From contig NZ_QSNT01000004.1 of assembly GCF_009498525.1 (NCBI RefSeq), positions 190,932-254,931 on the forward strand: a DNA stretch of 64,000 nt, read 5' to 3'. The DNA is from Rhizobium sp. ICMP 5592 (GTDB lineage Bacteria > Pseudomonadota > Alphaproteobacteria > Rhizobiales > Rhizobiaceae). Position 1 is the stretch's first letter. The number at the start of each line of letters is the position of its first letter. Made by a program: the position numbers and the translations under genes. Shown here one piece after another: positions 48,468 through 56,859 of the stretch. Below the pieces are notes generated by a model. The model worked only from the letters and a program-made list of their open reading frames with translations. It ran no database searches and was not told the origin of the DNA.

Positions 48468-49964
48468 TCAATGCGTCATCGCCTCCTGCGCGTCCGTCTT
48501 CGGTATCTGCCGGCGGCCGGCATCATGCGCCACCGGAATGAGCCAGGTGGTCGCAAACGCCAGGATGGCGAGCACCACGACACCCCAGAAGCTCCAGTGC
48601 AGCGCCGCGTCAAAGACGCCGCGGATCGCCGGATCGGCGGCGAGATCGGAAAGACCGGTCGGCTGGTTCAGCACCTCGTGCAATCTCGCGGCCAGATCGC
48701 CGCTGCCGAAATGAATGATACCGATATTGAGCACGGCGCCCAGAGCGGTCGCACCGAGCGTGTTGCCGAGGCTGCGCGAAAAGATGATCGATGCCGTAGC
48801 GCTGCCGCGCATCGACCATTCGACGCTTTCCTGCACCAAGACGATGCTGGTCAGACTGATGAGACCCATACCGAATCCCATCAGGAATGAGCCGATGCCA
48901 GCCAGGATCGGGCTGCTCTCCGGCGTCAGAAACACAAGAAAGATCGCGCCGAAAGGGAACATGAAGCTGCCGGCGCGCAGCGTCCTGCGGATACCGAAAG
49001 CGCGGAAGAAACGGCTCGACAGCATCACGGCCAGCGGCCAGCCGACAATCAGCATGGTCAGCGTGAAGCCTGCCACCAGTGGCGATCGGCCGAGCACGCC
49101 CTGCACATAGATCGGCAGGATGGTCGTCAATCCGATCAACGCCATGCCGGCCAGAAGCGTGACCGCATTGCTGGTCGCTATCAATCGTCGGCCCCACAGC
49201 TCGATCGAGATGATCGGCTCCGGCGCGCGTCGTTCCTGCCAGATGAACAACGCCCCGGTGACGACGAAGACGATTGCCAGCGGCCCAAGAACGCCGAGGC
49301 CGGAATCGGTCTCGGTGAGGATCACTAGCAGCGAGATGATCGCGATCGAAAACAGGATCGTTCCGAGATAGTCGATCTTCGCCTCACGCGGCGTGATCTG
49401 CTCATGCAGGAAGAACGTGAAGCCGATGATGGTCAGCACGCCGATCGGCAGGTTGATCCAGAAGATCCAGGCCCAGGAGACATTGTCGACGATGATGCCG
49501 CCGACAAGCGGCCCAACGACGGCCGACACCGCCCAGACGCTGGCAAGCGCGCCCTGAACCTTGGCTCGCTCCTCCAGCTTGTAGAGGTCGCCGACCACCG
49601 TCATCGTCACCGGCTGGATCGCGCCGGCGCCGAGGCCCTGCAGCAGCCGGAAGGCAATCAGCGAGGCCATCGACCAGGCAAAGCCCGCCAACGCGGAGCC
49701 GACGAGAAAGATCAGGATGCCGCCGATCAGCATCGGCTTACGGCCGAAAATATCCGACAGCTTGCCGTAGATCACCGTCGTCGTGGACTGCGCCAGAAGA
49801 AAGGCAGAGAAGACCCAGCTATAATAGGTAAAGCCGCCGAGCTGGCCAACGATGTGCGGCATGGCGGTGGCGACAATCGTTGCTTCGATCGCGACCATGA
49901 AGGTCGCCAGCATGATCGAGACAATGACCAACGGACGTCTCGAGCGATCGGCCGTGCTGGACAT
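48468..49964 (-). CDS. DHA2-family MFS multidrug transporter, second copy
   Basis: The 498-residue transporter shows about fourteen hydrophobic segments with MVAIEATIVATAMPHIVGQL, YGKLSDIFGRKPMLIGGILI (motif A), FRLLQGLGAGAIQPVTMTVV (motif B) and GPLVGGIIVDNVSWAWIFWI (motif C). It is of the same family as the exporter at 45784 but clearly diverged. AAGGAA precedes the ATG. It is convergent with the GntR gene, 42 bp apart. Confidence 0.88.
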   Translation of the reverse strand: MSSTADRSRRPLVIVSIMLATFMVAIEATIVATAMPHIVGQLGGFTYYSWVFSAFLLAQSTTTVIYGKLSDIFGRKPMLIGGILIFLVGSALAGFAWSMASLIAFRLLQGLGAGAIQPVTMTVVGDLYKLEERAKVQGALASVWAVSAVVGPLVGGIIVDNVSWAWIFWINLPIGVLTIIGFTFFLHEQITPREAKIDYLGTILFSIAIISLLVILTETDSGLGVLGPLAIVFVVTGALFIWQERRAPEPIISIELWGRRLIATSNAVTLLAGMALIGLTTILPIYVQGVLGRSPLVAGFTLTMLIVGWPLAVMLSSRFFRAFGIRRTLRAGSFMFPFGAIFLVFLTPESSPILAGIGSFLMGFGMGLISLTSIVLVQESVEWSMRGSATASIIFSRSLGNTLGATALGAVLNIGIIHFGSGDLAARLHEVLNQPTGLSDLAADPAIRGVFDAALHWSFWGVVVLAILAFATTWLIPVAHDAGRRQIPKTDAQEAMTH

Positions 49965-50208
49965 GACATTCCTTTCTGACGGTTCCGCCCGACAGCGAAC
50001 GCATATAGGCCGTCAACACGGCCATGGGGGAACGATAAATTGCTGAGATCAACGTCGGAGGGCTAGAAGCTCCAGGGGCGTTGCCCGCTGAATCATTATG
50101 GTAAGCATTGCATACTTACGCCTGCGGATGTCAACCGTTTAACAAGACAAGGCGTTGTCCGTCCGCATCACGCTTCCGGAAAATATTGGCGCCAATGGAA
50201 ATCCGGGA

Positions 50209-50685
50209 TCACCACACGCCGTCATGCAGCGCCGTCGCTTCTTCGCACAGCATCGGCCCCACCACCTCGACCTTGCGCTGGCCCGCCTCGAAAATCACCC
50301 GGCAGGGCAGGTCGAGCGTGGGGTTTTCCGGATGGTTGCCGGTGATCGCCTTGAGCTGGCTTTCGCTCAGACCATAAACGACGCGGCCAACACCGGCCCA
50401 ATAGGCGGCACCGGCGCACATGGCGCAGGGTTCGGCGGAGGTGTACATCGCGCATTGCACGAGAAAGCCCGGAGAGTATTGCTGCGACGCCCTAGTCATC
50501 AGCACCCGCTCGGCATGGCCGGTCATGTCCTGCGTCGGATTATAGGCATTTTCCTGCTCCATCAGTACCGTACCGTCAGGTCCGACCAGGATAGCGCCGA
50601 AAGGGTGATTGCCGTTCAACCGCGCCCGCGCCGCCACCTCGAAGGAACGGCGCAAAAAGACTTCGTCGTTGAGAGGTGCGGTCAT
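50209..50685 (-). CDS. Nucleoside/base deaminase (cytidine-deaminase fold)
   Basis: The 158-residue protein has the zinc-binding HAE motif in TGHAERVLMTRAS and the cysteine pair in AEPCAMCAGAAYWAGVGRVV, the signature of cytosine/guanine/tRNA-adenosine type deaminases. NGNHPFGAILVGPDGTVLME precedes them. The ATG at 50685 is chosen because the family starts near there; the frame extends to 50736. Substrate (guanine, cytosine or another amine) cannot be read from these motifs. It stands alone. Confidence 0.85.
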   Translation of the reverse strand: MTAPLNDEVFLRRSFEVAARARLNGNHPFGAILVGPDGTVLMEQENAYNPTQDMTGHAERVLMTRASQQYSPGFLVQCAMYTSAEPCAMCAGAAYWAGVGRVVYGLSESQLKAITGNHPENPTLDLPCRVIFEAGQRKVEVVGPMLCEEATALHDGVW

Positions 50686-50816
50686 GGTCTCTGCCCTGCA
50701 ATGAAACGCGATCCCGGCAACTTGCGCGATGCTCATCCGGCTGACAAGCCGCTATTTCAGGGCAACGCCCGAAAACCTCCGGCCGGGCAGATTGACTGCC
50801 CGGCCGGGGATTGCTC

Positions 50817-51242
50817 TCAGGAGATGCTCCCTTCGAGATTGTCCAGGATCGCATTCCAGCCCTTCGTATGGCCCTGCCTAGCCTCCTCGCTACGAAATTT
50901 CACCTGCTTCAAGGTGATTTCCGTCGTATCGGGACCCAGTTCGGCAAGATCGATGGTCACCACGCTGTCGTCGAGCGAGTATGGCGATTCCCAGGTAAAG
51001 GAGAGATGTGAATGGGGATCGATCTCGAGATAGGTGCCCGCATGCGGAATCTCCCGCTCGGCGGTTATCATCACGATCGAAAACCGTCCGCCCTTGACCG
51101 GATCGGTCTTGACCCTGGACGCCTCGCCGCCGGTCGGCGGTCGCATGAATTTCGCCAGCATTTCAGGCGAAACCCAGGCATTGAACACTTTCGCACGCGG
51201 GGCAGAAATTGTGCGGGTTACTGTCAATTCAAGCTCAGTCAT
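50817..51242 (-). CDS. AHSA1/SRPBCC-domain protein
   Basis: The 141-residue protein has the Bet-v1-like START fold of the Aha1-C family: TRTISAPRAKVFNAWVSPEM, then HAGTYLEIDPHSHLSFTWES and EITLKQVKFRSEEARQGHTK with GWNAILDNLEGSIS. Despite the name, bacterial members coupled to ArsR regulators are not known to act on Hsp90 and may bind a hydrophobic ligand. The ATG at 51242 has AAGGA 8 nt upstream and overlaps the arsR stop by 8 bp, so the two are coupled. Confidence 0.85.
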   Translation of the reverse strand: MTELELTVTRTISAPRAKVFNAWVSPEMLAKFMRPPTGGEASRVKTDPVKGGRFSIVMITAEREIPHAGTYLEIDPHSHLSFTWESPYSLDDSVVTIDLAELGPDTTEITLKQVKFRSEEARQGHTKGWNAILDNLEGSIS

Positions 51243-51570
51243 CTCTTTCATCCTTCGAAACGAGTAGATTCTCCAGCGCCGCAAGGCGCAGTTCCCAAAT
51301 CGACTTCAGTTGCGCGAACCAGCCCTCCGTCAGCTTTAGCGGTTCGAGCTCCGCGGCAATGAAGTGCTCGCGGCCCAAGGTCCTGCGGGTGACGAGACCT
51401 GCTTCCTCCAGCACCTTGATATGCTTGGAGACAGAGTTCAGGGACATCTCGAAATGCGCGGCGAGCGCCGTCACCCTCAACGCCCCCTCCTGAACGAGCA
51501 GCGTCAAGATGTGTCGCCGGGTGGTATCGCCGGCGGCCTTCAGAATTCGTGACAGAGCATCTTCGTCCAT
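51235..51570 (-). CDS. ArsR-family regulator coupled to AHSA1
   Basis: The 111-residue winged-helix repressor has ILKAAGDTTRRHILTLLVQE, recognition helix EMSLNSVSKHIKVLEEAGLV and wing TRRTLGREHFIAAE. No metal-binding CxC or DxH motif is visible, so it belongs to the ArsR members that sense non-metal signals, often via the partner AHSA1 protein. The ATG at 51570 directly abuts a 19-bp inverted repeat, leaving only GGGTGA as a possible ribosome site. It is followed by the AHSA1 gene with an 8-bp overlap. Confidence 0.9.
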   Translation of the reverse strand: MDEDALSRILKAAGDTTRRHILTLLVQEGALRVTALAAHFEMSLNSVSKHIKVLEEAGLVTRRTLGREHFIAAELEPLKLTEGWFAQLKSIWELRLAALENLLVSKDERDD

Positions 51571-51571
51571 T

Positions 51572-51632
51572 TATTCACCCATATGGTTGAATATATAAAA
51601 TCACACCCAATAGTCAACCATATGGGTGAATA
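51572..51632. promoter_or_regulatory. Two-site ArsR operator: perfect 19-bp inverted repeat
   Basis: TATTCACCCATATGGTTGA (51572-51590) recurs as its exact reverse complement at 51614-51632. Each arm is itself a near-palindrome centred on CATATG (centres 39 bp apart). Two dimer sites flanking the probable promoter suggest strong autorepression, possibly with looping or cooperative binding. Confidence 0.8.
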
Positions 51633-51799
51633 TTTTATATCACCGTAAGAGCCGAGAGTGGTGGTGGTGAGTTTGCCGAGGATTTCTTGTTGAAAATCAA
51701 TCCCGCGCCGCAGGTCCCTCGCTCATCAGACGCTGAATGGATTTAGATCTTTGGTGCAAGCTATTACGATTGATTTATTCATTTCCTGAACTTACTGTC

Positions 51800-51925
51800 A
51801 GGGCAAATACCCGGCGGAATATCGAATTGCTCACCTCCTCGCAGCGGCAGCTACTGCGCGCCATCAGTGAATGCGGCCCGCTCAGCCGAACGGTTCTCGC
51901 CAGCATCGCCGCCCATAATTTCCTG
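51800..51925 (+). pseudogene. Possible remnant of a ROK-type repressor helix-turn-helix
   Basis: In one plus-strand frame the sequence reads NTRRNIELLTSSQRQLLRAI then SECGPLSRTVLASIAAHN, which resembles the N-terminal helix-turn-helix of ROK/NagC repressors (L-R-x-I-x-x-x-G-P-L-S-R-x-x-L-A). The frame has no ribosome site and runs into the M81 gene without a sugar-kinase domain. It looks like a decayed fragment; chance similarity is possible. Confidence 0.3.
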
Positions 51926-51954
51926 ATTGGTCCCAACCCGAATAGAGGTTTCCC

Positions 51955-53397
51955 ATGCGTATCGCCGTCGGTGGCATTCATACCGAATGCAGCACATACA
52001 ACCCCGTCCTGGCTGAAGAAAAAGATTTCCGGATCGTGCGTGGCGAGGCGCTGACCACGGCCCCCTATTTCGCCTTCCTGAGAGATTATGACGCCGAGTT
52101 CCTGCCGACGATCCACGCCCGCGCCATCGCCGGCGGCCCGGTCGCCCGCCACACCTATGAGGCTTTCAAGACGGAGTTCCTCGAGCGGCTGAAGCCGCTG
52201 TTGCCACTCGACGGGCTTTACCTCGCCATGCATGGAGCGATGTATGTCGAGGGCATGGAGGATGCCGAGGGCGACTGGATCGCGGCCGCGCGCGCCGTTG
52301 TCGGCGACGATTGCCTTCTGTCCGCCAGCTACGACCTGCACGGCAACGTCACCCAGCGTATCATCGACGCGCTCGACATGTATTCCACCTATCGCACCGC
52401 GCCGCATATCGATGTCGAGGAAACCATGCGCCGCGCAGTCAAGATGCTGACGGAGAGCCTGAAGACCGGCGTGAAACCGATCCTGCTCTGGGCGCCGATC
52501 CCTGTCGTCCTTCCCGGCGAGCGCACCAGCACGGTCGATGAACCGGCCAAGAGCCTTTACGACCTGCTGCCCGGCATCGACGCCATCGACGGCGTCTGGG
52601 ATGCCTCGCTGATGGTCGGCTATGTCTGGGCAGATGAGCCGCGCGCCACCGCCGCCGCCATCATGACCGGCACGGATCGCTCCGTGCTGGAGCGCGAAGC
52701 AAAACGGCTGGCGCACGCCTATTGGGATGTTCGGAAGGATTTCGTCTTCGGCTGCGAGACCGGCTCGATCGAGGAATGCATCGCCAAGGCGATCGCCAGC
52801 CCGACCGCTCCGGTGGTGCTGGCCGAATCCGGCGACAATCCGACCGGCGGCGGTGTCGGCGACCGCGCCGATGTGCTGGCGGAGCTGATTGCCAAGGGTG
52901 CCAGCGGCGTCGTGTTCGCCGGGATCGCCGACAAGGCCGCGACGGAGGCCTGCTACGCCGCCGGTGTCGGCGCCAAGCTCGATCTCACCGTCGGCGCTTC
53001 GCTGGACACCAAGGGCAGCCAACCGGTGACGGCCGAATTCACCGTCAAGTTCCTGCTGCAAACCGACGACGACGCCGACCGGCAAGCCGTCGTCTCCATC
53101 GGCGGCATCGATCTCGTGCTGTCGGCCAAGCGTCGCCCCTATCACAATATCGCCGACTTCACCCGGCTTGGCCTCGATCCGCATCAGGCCAAGATCATCG
53201 TCGTCAAATCCGGCTATCTATCGCCAGAGCTGGCCCCGATCGCCAATCCGAACCTGATGGCGCTCTCGCCCGGCGTGGTCGACCAGTTCGTCGAACGGCT
53301 GCCACGGCTGCGCAAGCAAAAGCCGACCTATCCCTTCGACAAGGATTTTACCTTTACACCCGAGGTCGCGCTCTCGGCCCGCTCGTCCGGCCGCTAA
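51955..53397 (+). CDS. MlrC-type M81 metallopeptidase
   Basis: The 480-residue protein belongs to the M81 (microcystinase C) family of zinc-dependent peptidases that cut linear, unusual peptides. It begins MRIAVGGIHTECSTYNP (metal ligands His/Glu), with LYLAMHGAMYVEGMEDAEGD, ASYDLHGNVTQRIIDALDMY and YRTAPHIDVEETMRRAVKML carrying further ligands, and a C-terminal MlrC domain (ESGDNPTGGGVGDRADVLAE; VKSGYLSPELAPIANPNLMA). No signal peptide, so it is cytosolic. GAGG precedes the ATG. It is the first of a co-directional run with a GntR regulator and peptide importer, pointing to catabolism of a blocked peptide. Confidence 0.9.
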   Translation: MRIAVGGIHTECSTYNPVLAEEKDFRIVRGEALTTAPYFAFLRDYDAEFLPTIHARAIAGGPVARHTYEAFKTEFLERLKPLLPLDGLYLAMHGAMYVEGMEDAEGDWIAAARAVVGDDCLLSASYDLHGNVTQRIIDALDMYSTYRTAPHIDVEETMRRAVKMLTESLKTGVKPILLWAPIPVVLPGERTSTVDEPAKSLYDLLPGIDAIDGVWDASLMVGYVWADEPRATAAAIMTGTDRSVLEREAKRLAHAYWDVRKDFVFGCETGSIEECIAKAIASPTAPVVLAESGDNPTGGGVGDRADVLAELIAKGASGVVFAGIADKAATEACYAAGVGAKLDLTVGASLDTKGSQPVTAEFTVKFLLQTDDDADRQAVVSIGGIDLVLSAKRRPYHNIADFTRLGLDPHQAKIIVVKSGYLSPELAPIANPNLMALSPGVVDQFVERLPRLRKQKPTYPFDKDFTFTPEVALSARSSGR

Positions 53398-53489
53398 CAC
53401 TCCGCTCAGCTAGCTACTGCGCAAACATTATGCATTGATAGCACCTGCACAAAAAAGAGCTTGACGCTGCGACCAAGTTGACCTTGTAT

Positions 53490-53512
53490 CGAACCAATCA
53501 AAAATTGGTTCG
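53490..53512 (+). promoter_or_regulatory. Inverted repeat upstream of the GntR regulator
   Basis: Arms CGAACCAAT and ATTGGTTCG flank CAAAA, 15 bp before the ATG. Overlapping it, TGGT-TCGG-ACCA (53506-53517) fits the TGGT-N-ACCA shape of FadR-type GntR operators. Autoregulation is likely. Confidence 0.6.
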
Positions 53513-53526
53513 GACCATTTTACCTC

Positions 53527-54264
53527 ATGGTAGCCAGCGGCCTTCCCGAAAATTCGACCCATGCCCTGGAGAAGCTCCGGGGCCTTTTGGGCTCGGATAG
53601 CCTGCTACCGGACGGGAAACTGCCGACCGAGCGGGCGCTGTCGGAAATGTTCGGCGTCAGCCGCCGCGCCATCCGCCGCGCACTCGAAGTGCTGGAAACC
53701 GAAGGCCGCATCTGGCGGCGCCAGGGATCAGGCACCTATGCCGGCCAGCGTCCGGACGACTGGAGCCAGCATGTCGGATCGATGATCGCCGGCACCAATC
53801 TCATGGAGATCATGGAGGTGCGGCTGCGCGTCGAGCCGCAGCTCGCCCAGCTTGCCGCCATGCGCGCAAGGCCCGACGATATCGAGCGCATGTACGAACT
53901 GACGAAGAAGATCGTTGCCAGCGACGACGCCGATAGCCGCGAGCTTTGGGACGGCGCGCTGCATCGCCTGATCGCACAGAGCGCTGGCAACCAGTTTTTC
54001 CTGACGATCTTCGACGTCATCAACCACGTCCGCCAGGACGAGGCATGGCAAACCATTCGCGAATTGGCCCGCAGCACCAACAACACGCGCCCGGCCTCTT
54101 ACGCCCAGCACATGACGATCATCGACGCGATTGCAGCGCGCGATCCGATGAAGGCCGCCGAAGCCATGCGCCAGCATCTGCTGATGCTGCAGGAGAGCCT
54201 GATCCGCGTCACCTCGCTCGACGCCCAGCCGCCACGGAAGGCAATGGCCGAGGAACTCGGCTGA
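53527..54264 (+). CDS. FadR-subfamily GntR regulator of the peptide operon
   Basis: The 245-residue protein has a winged helix (LLPDGKLPTERALSEMFGVS, RRAIRRALEVLETEGRIWRR) and a helical FCD domain (MEVRLRVEPQLAQLAAMRAR, LWDGALHRLIAQSAGNQFFL, AIAARDPMKAAEAMRQHLLM). It lies between the MlrC gene and the importer, 76 bp before the binding protein, and has a dyad in front of it, so it should repress these genes until an operon-specific ligand binds. No ribosome site precedes the ATG, raising the possibility of a leaderless mRNA. Confidence 0.9.
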   Translation: MVASGLPENSTHALEKLRGLLGSDSLLPDGKLPTERALSEMFGVSRRAIRRALEVLETEGRIWRRQGSGTYAGQRPDDWSQHVGSMIAGTNLMEIMEVRLRVEPQLAQLAAMRARPDDIERMYELTKKIVASDDADSRELWDGALHRLIAQSAGNQFFLTIFDVINHVRQDEAWQTIRELARSTNNTRPASYAQHMTIIDAIAARDPMKAAEAMRQHLLMLQESLIRVTSLDAQPPRKAMAEELG

Positions 54265-54340
54265 CGCACCAAGACTAACCGACCGGAGGGGAAACCGGAC
54301 GGAACCGCATTGAAAACAAAAATATAAACAGGAGAACAGG

Positions 54341-55849
54341 ATGAAGATCGCCAAATTTCTGACATCGCTGGCCGCCGGCATGCTGATCGCGCTGCCCGCC
54401 TTCGCCGTGGAACTCAAGATCGGCCTGCAGGACGACGCCGACGTGCTGGACCCGGCGCAGTCGCGCACCTTCGTCGGCCGCATCGTCTATACCGCACTCT
54501 GCGACAAGCTGGTCGACGTGACACCGGATCTCAAATTCGTGCCGCAGCTCGCCACCTCCTGGAAATGGTCCGCCGACGGCAAGCAGCTGACGATGGAACT
54601 GCGCCAGGGCGTCAAGTTCCAGGATGAAACGCCTTTCAATGCGCAGGCCGTGGTCGACAATATCCAGCGCTACCAGACCCTGCCGGAATCGCGCCGCAAG
54701 AGCGAGCTCTCCTCCGTCGCCAAGGTCGAGGCATCGAGCGAATACGAAGTCACCTTCTCGCTGAAAGCGCCCGACGTCACACTGCTCGCCCAGCTTTCCG
54801 ACCGCTCCGGCATGATGGTCTCACCGACGGCGGCCAAGGCGGCGGGCGCCAAGTTTGGCGATCATCCCGTCTGCTCCGGCCCGTTCAAGTTCGTCGAGCG
54901 CGTGCAGCAGGACCGTATCGTGCTGGAGAAATTCCAGGACTACTGGAACAAGGGCAATATCTTCATCGACAAGGTGACCTACCTGCCGATCCCCGACACG
55001 ACGGTCCGCCTGGCGAACCTGCGCTCCGGCGATCTCGACATGATCGAGCGCGTCGCCGCCTCCGATGCCGGCACCGTCAAGAGCGATAGCAATCTCGTCT
55101 ATGCCGATGCGATCGGCACCGGCTGGCTGGGCGTCTACGCCAATGTCGGCAACGGCGCGCGCGCCGACAACCCGCTCGGCAAGGACAAGCGCCTGCGCCA
55201 GGCCTTCTCGCTGGCGATCGACCGCGATGCCGCCATGCAGATCGTTTATGACGGCACCGGGCTTGCCGGCAACCAGCCCTTCGCACCGAACAGCCCGTGG
55301 TACGACAAGGACACCCCGGTTCCGACCCGCGACGTTGACAAGGCCAAGGCGCTGATCAAGGAAGCCGGCTACGATCGCGTGCCGGTCGAACTGGCGGTCG
55401 CCAACAATCCCGTCTCGATGCAGATGATGCAGATCATCCAGTCGATGGTGGCCGAGGCCGGTTTCGACGTGACGCTGAAGTCGACGGAATTTGCCACGCT
55501 GCTAGACGCACAGACGGCCGGCAACTATCAGCTCAGCCGTTCCGACTGGTCGGGCCGCGCCGATCCGGACGGCAATATCCAGCAATTCGTGACGACCGGC
55601 GCCGGCCTCAACGATTCCAAATACAGCAATCCGGAGGTCGACAAGCTCTTGCTGGAAGCCCGCCAGTCGCAGGACGATGCGGTGCGCAAGCAGAAGTATG
55701 ATGCCGCCGAGGCGATCCTGAACGAAGACCTGCCGATCATCTATCTCGGCCATCAGGCCTGGATCTGGGGATACAACAAGAAGGTCACCGGCTTCGTAGC
55801 CTCGCCGGACGGCATGATCCGCCTCGCCGGCGTGAAGAAGGGCAGCTAG
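54341..55849 (+). CDS. Peptide-type ABC substrate-binding protein (family 5)
   Basis: The 502-residue periplasmic protein has a Sec signal (MKIAKFLTSLAAGMLIALPA, cleaved near AFA|VEL) and family-5 landmarks: LDPAQSRTFVGRIVYTALCD, LATSWKWSADGKQLTMELRQ, GPFKFVERVQQDRIVLEKFQ and LRQAFSLAIDRDAAMQIVYD. It resembles DppA/OppA/GsiB-type proteins for dipeptides, opines or glutathione. AGGAG precedes the ATG. A large hairpin follows its stop, before the permease genes, consistent with extra abundance of the binding protein. Confidence 0.93.
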   Translation: MKIAKFLTSLAAGMLIALPAFAVELKIGLQDDADVLDPAQSRTFVGRIVYTALCDKLVDVTPDLKFVPQLATSWKWSADGKQLTMELRQGVKFQDETPFNAQAVVDNIQRYQTLPESRRKSELSSVAKVEASSEYEVTFSLKAPDVTLLAQLSDRSGMMVSPTAAKAAGAKFGDHPVCSGPFKFVERVQQDRIVLEKFQDYWNKGNIFIDKVTYLPIPDTTVRLANLRSGDLDMIERVAASDAGTVKSDSNLVYADAIGTGWLGVYANVGNGARADNPLGKDKRLRQAFSLAIDRDAAMQIVYDGTGLAGNQPFAPNSPWYDKDTPVPTRDVDKAKALIKEAGYDRVPVELAVANNPVSMQMMQIIQSMVAEAGFDVTLKSTEFATLLDAQTAGNYQLSRSDWSGRADPDGNIQQFVTTGAGLNDSKYSNPEVDKLLLEARQSQDDAVRKQKYDAAEAILNEDLPIIYLGHQAWIWGYNKKVTGFVASPDGMIRLAGVKKGS

Positions 55850-55858
55850 TTCGACAGC

Positions 55859-55888
55859 GGCCTGCGGGAGAGACATCTCCCGCAGGCC
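55859..55888 (+). repeat. Strong intra-operon hairpin after the binding-protein gene
   Basis: Arms GGCCTGCGGGAGA and TCTCCCGCAGGCC (13 bp) with loop GACA, 10 bp after the stop and 24 bp before the next start. No T-tract follows, so it probably protects the upstream mRNA from 3' exonucleases and raises binding-protein yield over permease. Confidence 0.75.
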
Positions 55889-55911
55889 CTTCCCGAGATC
55901 AGGATGCGCTC

Positions 55912-56859
55912 ATGTACACGTACATCGGAAAAAGGCTGCTGGTCGCCATACCGACGCTGCTGATCATTTCCGTCTTCGTCTTTTCCCTGCAGAAGCTGCT
56001 GCCGGGCGACCCGATCCTCGCGATGGCCGGCGAAGAGCGCGATCCGCAGGTCATCGAGTTCCTGCGCGAGAAATACCGGCTGAACGATCCCGTCATCTAT
56101 CAATATGGCTATTGGCTACAGGGCGTGCTGAAAGGCGATCTCGGCATGTCGCTGCGCACCAACCAGCCGGTTCTGACGTTGGTCGCCGAGAAACTGCCGG
56201 TGACGATCCAGCTTGCCGTGATGTCGATGATCTTCGCGTTCGCTATCGGCATTCCCATGGGCATATTGGCGGCGGTGAAGAAGAACACCATGATCGACTA
56301 TCTCGCCAATATCGTTGCCCTGTGCGGATTGTCCGTGCCAAATTTCTGGCTCGGCATAATGCTGATCCTGCTGGTCTCCGTGAAGCTGCACTGGCTGCCG
56401 GCCTCCGGCTACCAGCCCTTCTTCGAAGACCCCTGGCGCTCGATCCAGACCATGCTGATGCCCTCCTTCGTGCTTGGCAACGCGCTCGCCGCCACATTGA
56501 TGCGCCACACCCGCTCTTCCATGCTGAGCGTACTCAGCGCCGATTACATCCGTACGGCCCGCGCCAAGGGCCTGTCGGAAGCCGTGGTGGTTTTGCAGCA
56601 CACCTTCCGCAACGCCATCCTGCCCATCGTCACCGTCAGCGCCCTGCTCTTCGGTGAACTACTGGCCGGTGCCGTGCTCACCGAACAGATCTTCACCATT
56701 CCCGGCTTCGGCAAGCTTATCGTCGATGCGGTCTTCAACCGCGACTATGCCGTCGTCCAGGGCGTCGTGCTCTGCACCGCCTTCGGCTTCATCGCCATGA
56801 ACCTGATCGCCGATATTCTCTATGTCGTCCTCAACCCACGTCTGAGGGCCACCCTATGA
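55912..56859 (+). CDS. DppB-type peptide ABC permease
   Basis: The 315-residue inner-membrane protein has six hydrophobic segments, the N-terminal pattern MYTYIGKRLLVAIPTLLIIS, the periplasmic loop GDPILAMAGEERDPQVIEFL and the EAA-type coupling loop DYIRTARAKGLSEAVVVLQH. It pairs with the next permease as a heterodimer channel. Its stop overlaps the next start by 4 bp. Confidence 0.94.
   Translation: MYTYIGKRLLVAIPTLLIISVFVFSLQKLLPGDPILAMAGEERDPQVIEFLREKYRLNDPVIYQYGYWLQGVLKGDLGMSLRTNQPVLTLVAEKLPVTIQLAVMSMIFAFAIGIPMGILAAVKKNTMIDYLANIVALCGLSVPNFWLGIMLILLVSVKLHWLPASGYQPFFEDPWRSIQTMLMPSFVLGNALAATLMRHTRSSMLSVLSADYIRTARAKGLSEAVVVLQHTFRNAILPIVTVSALLFGELLAGAVLTEQIFTIPGFGKLIVDAVFNRDYAVVQGVVLCTAFGFIAMNLIADILYVVLNPRLRATL

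Noticed and set aside
51737..52054. 105-codon frame running into the mlrC gene
   Set aside because: No ribosome site and overlaps the M81 start in another frame; only its middle shows a possible ROK remnant, listed as such.
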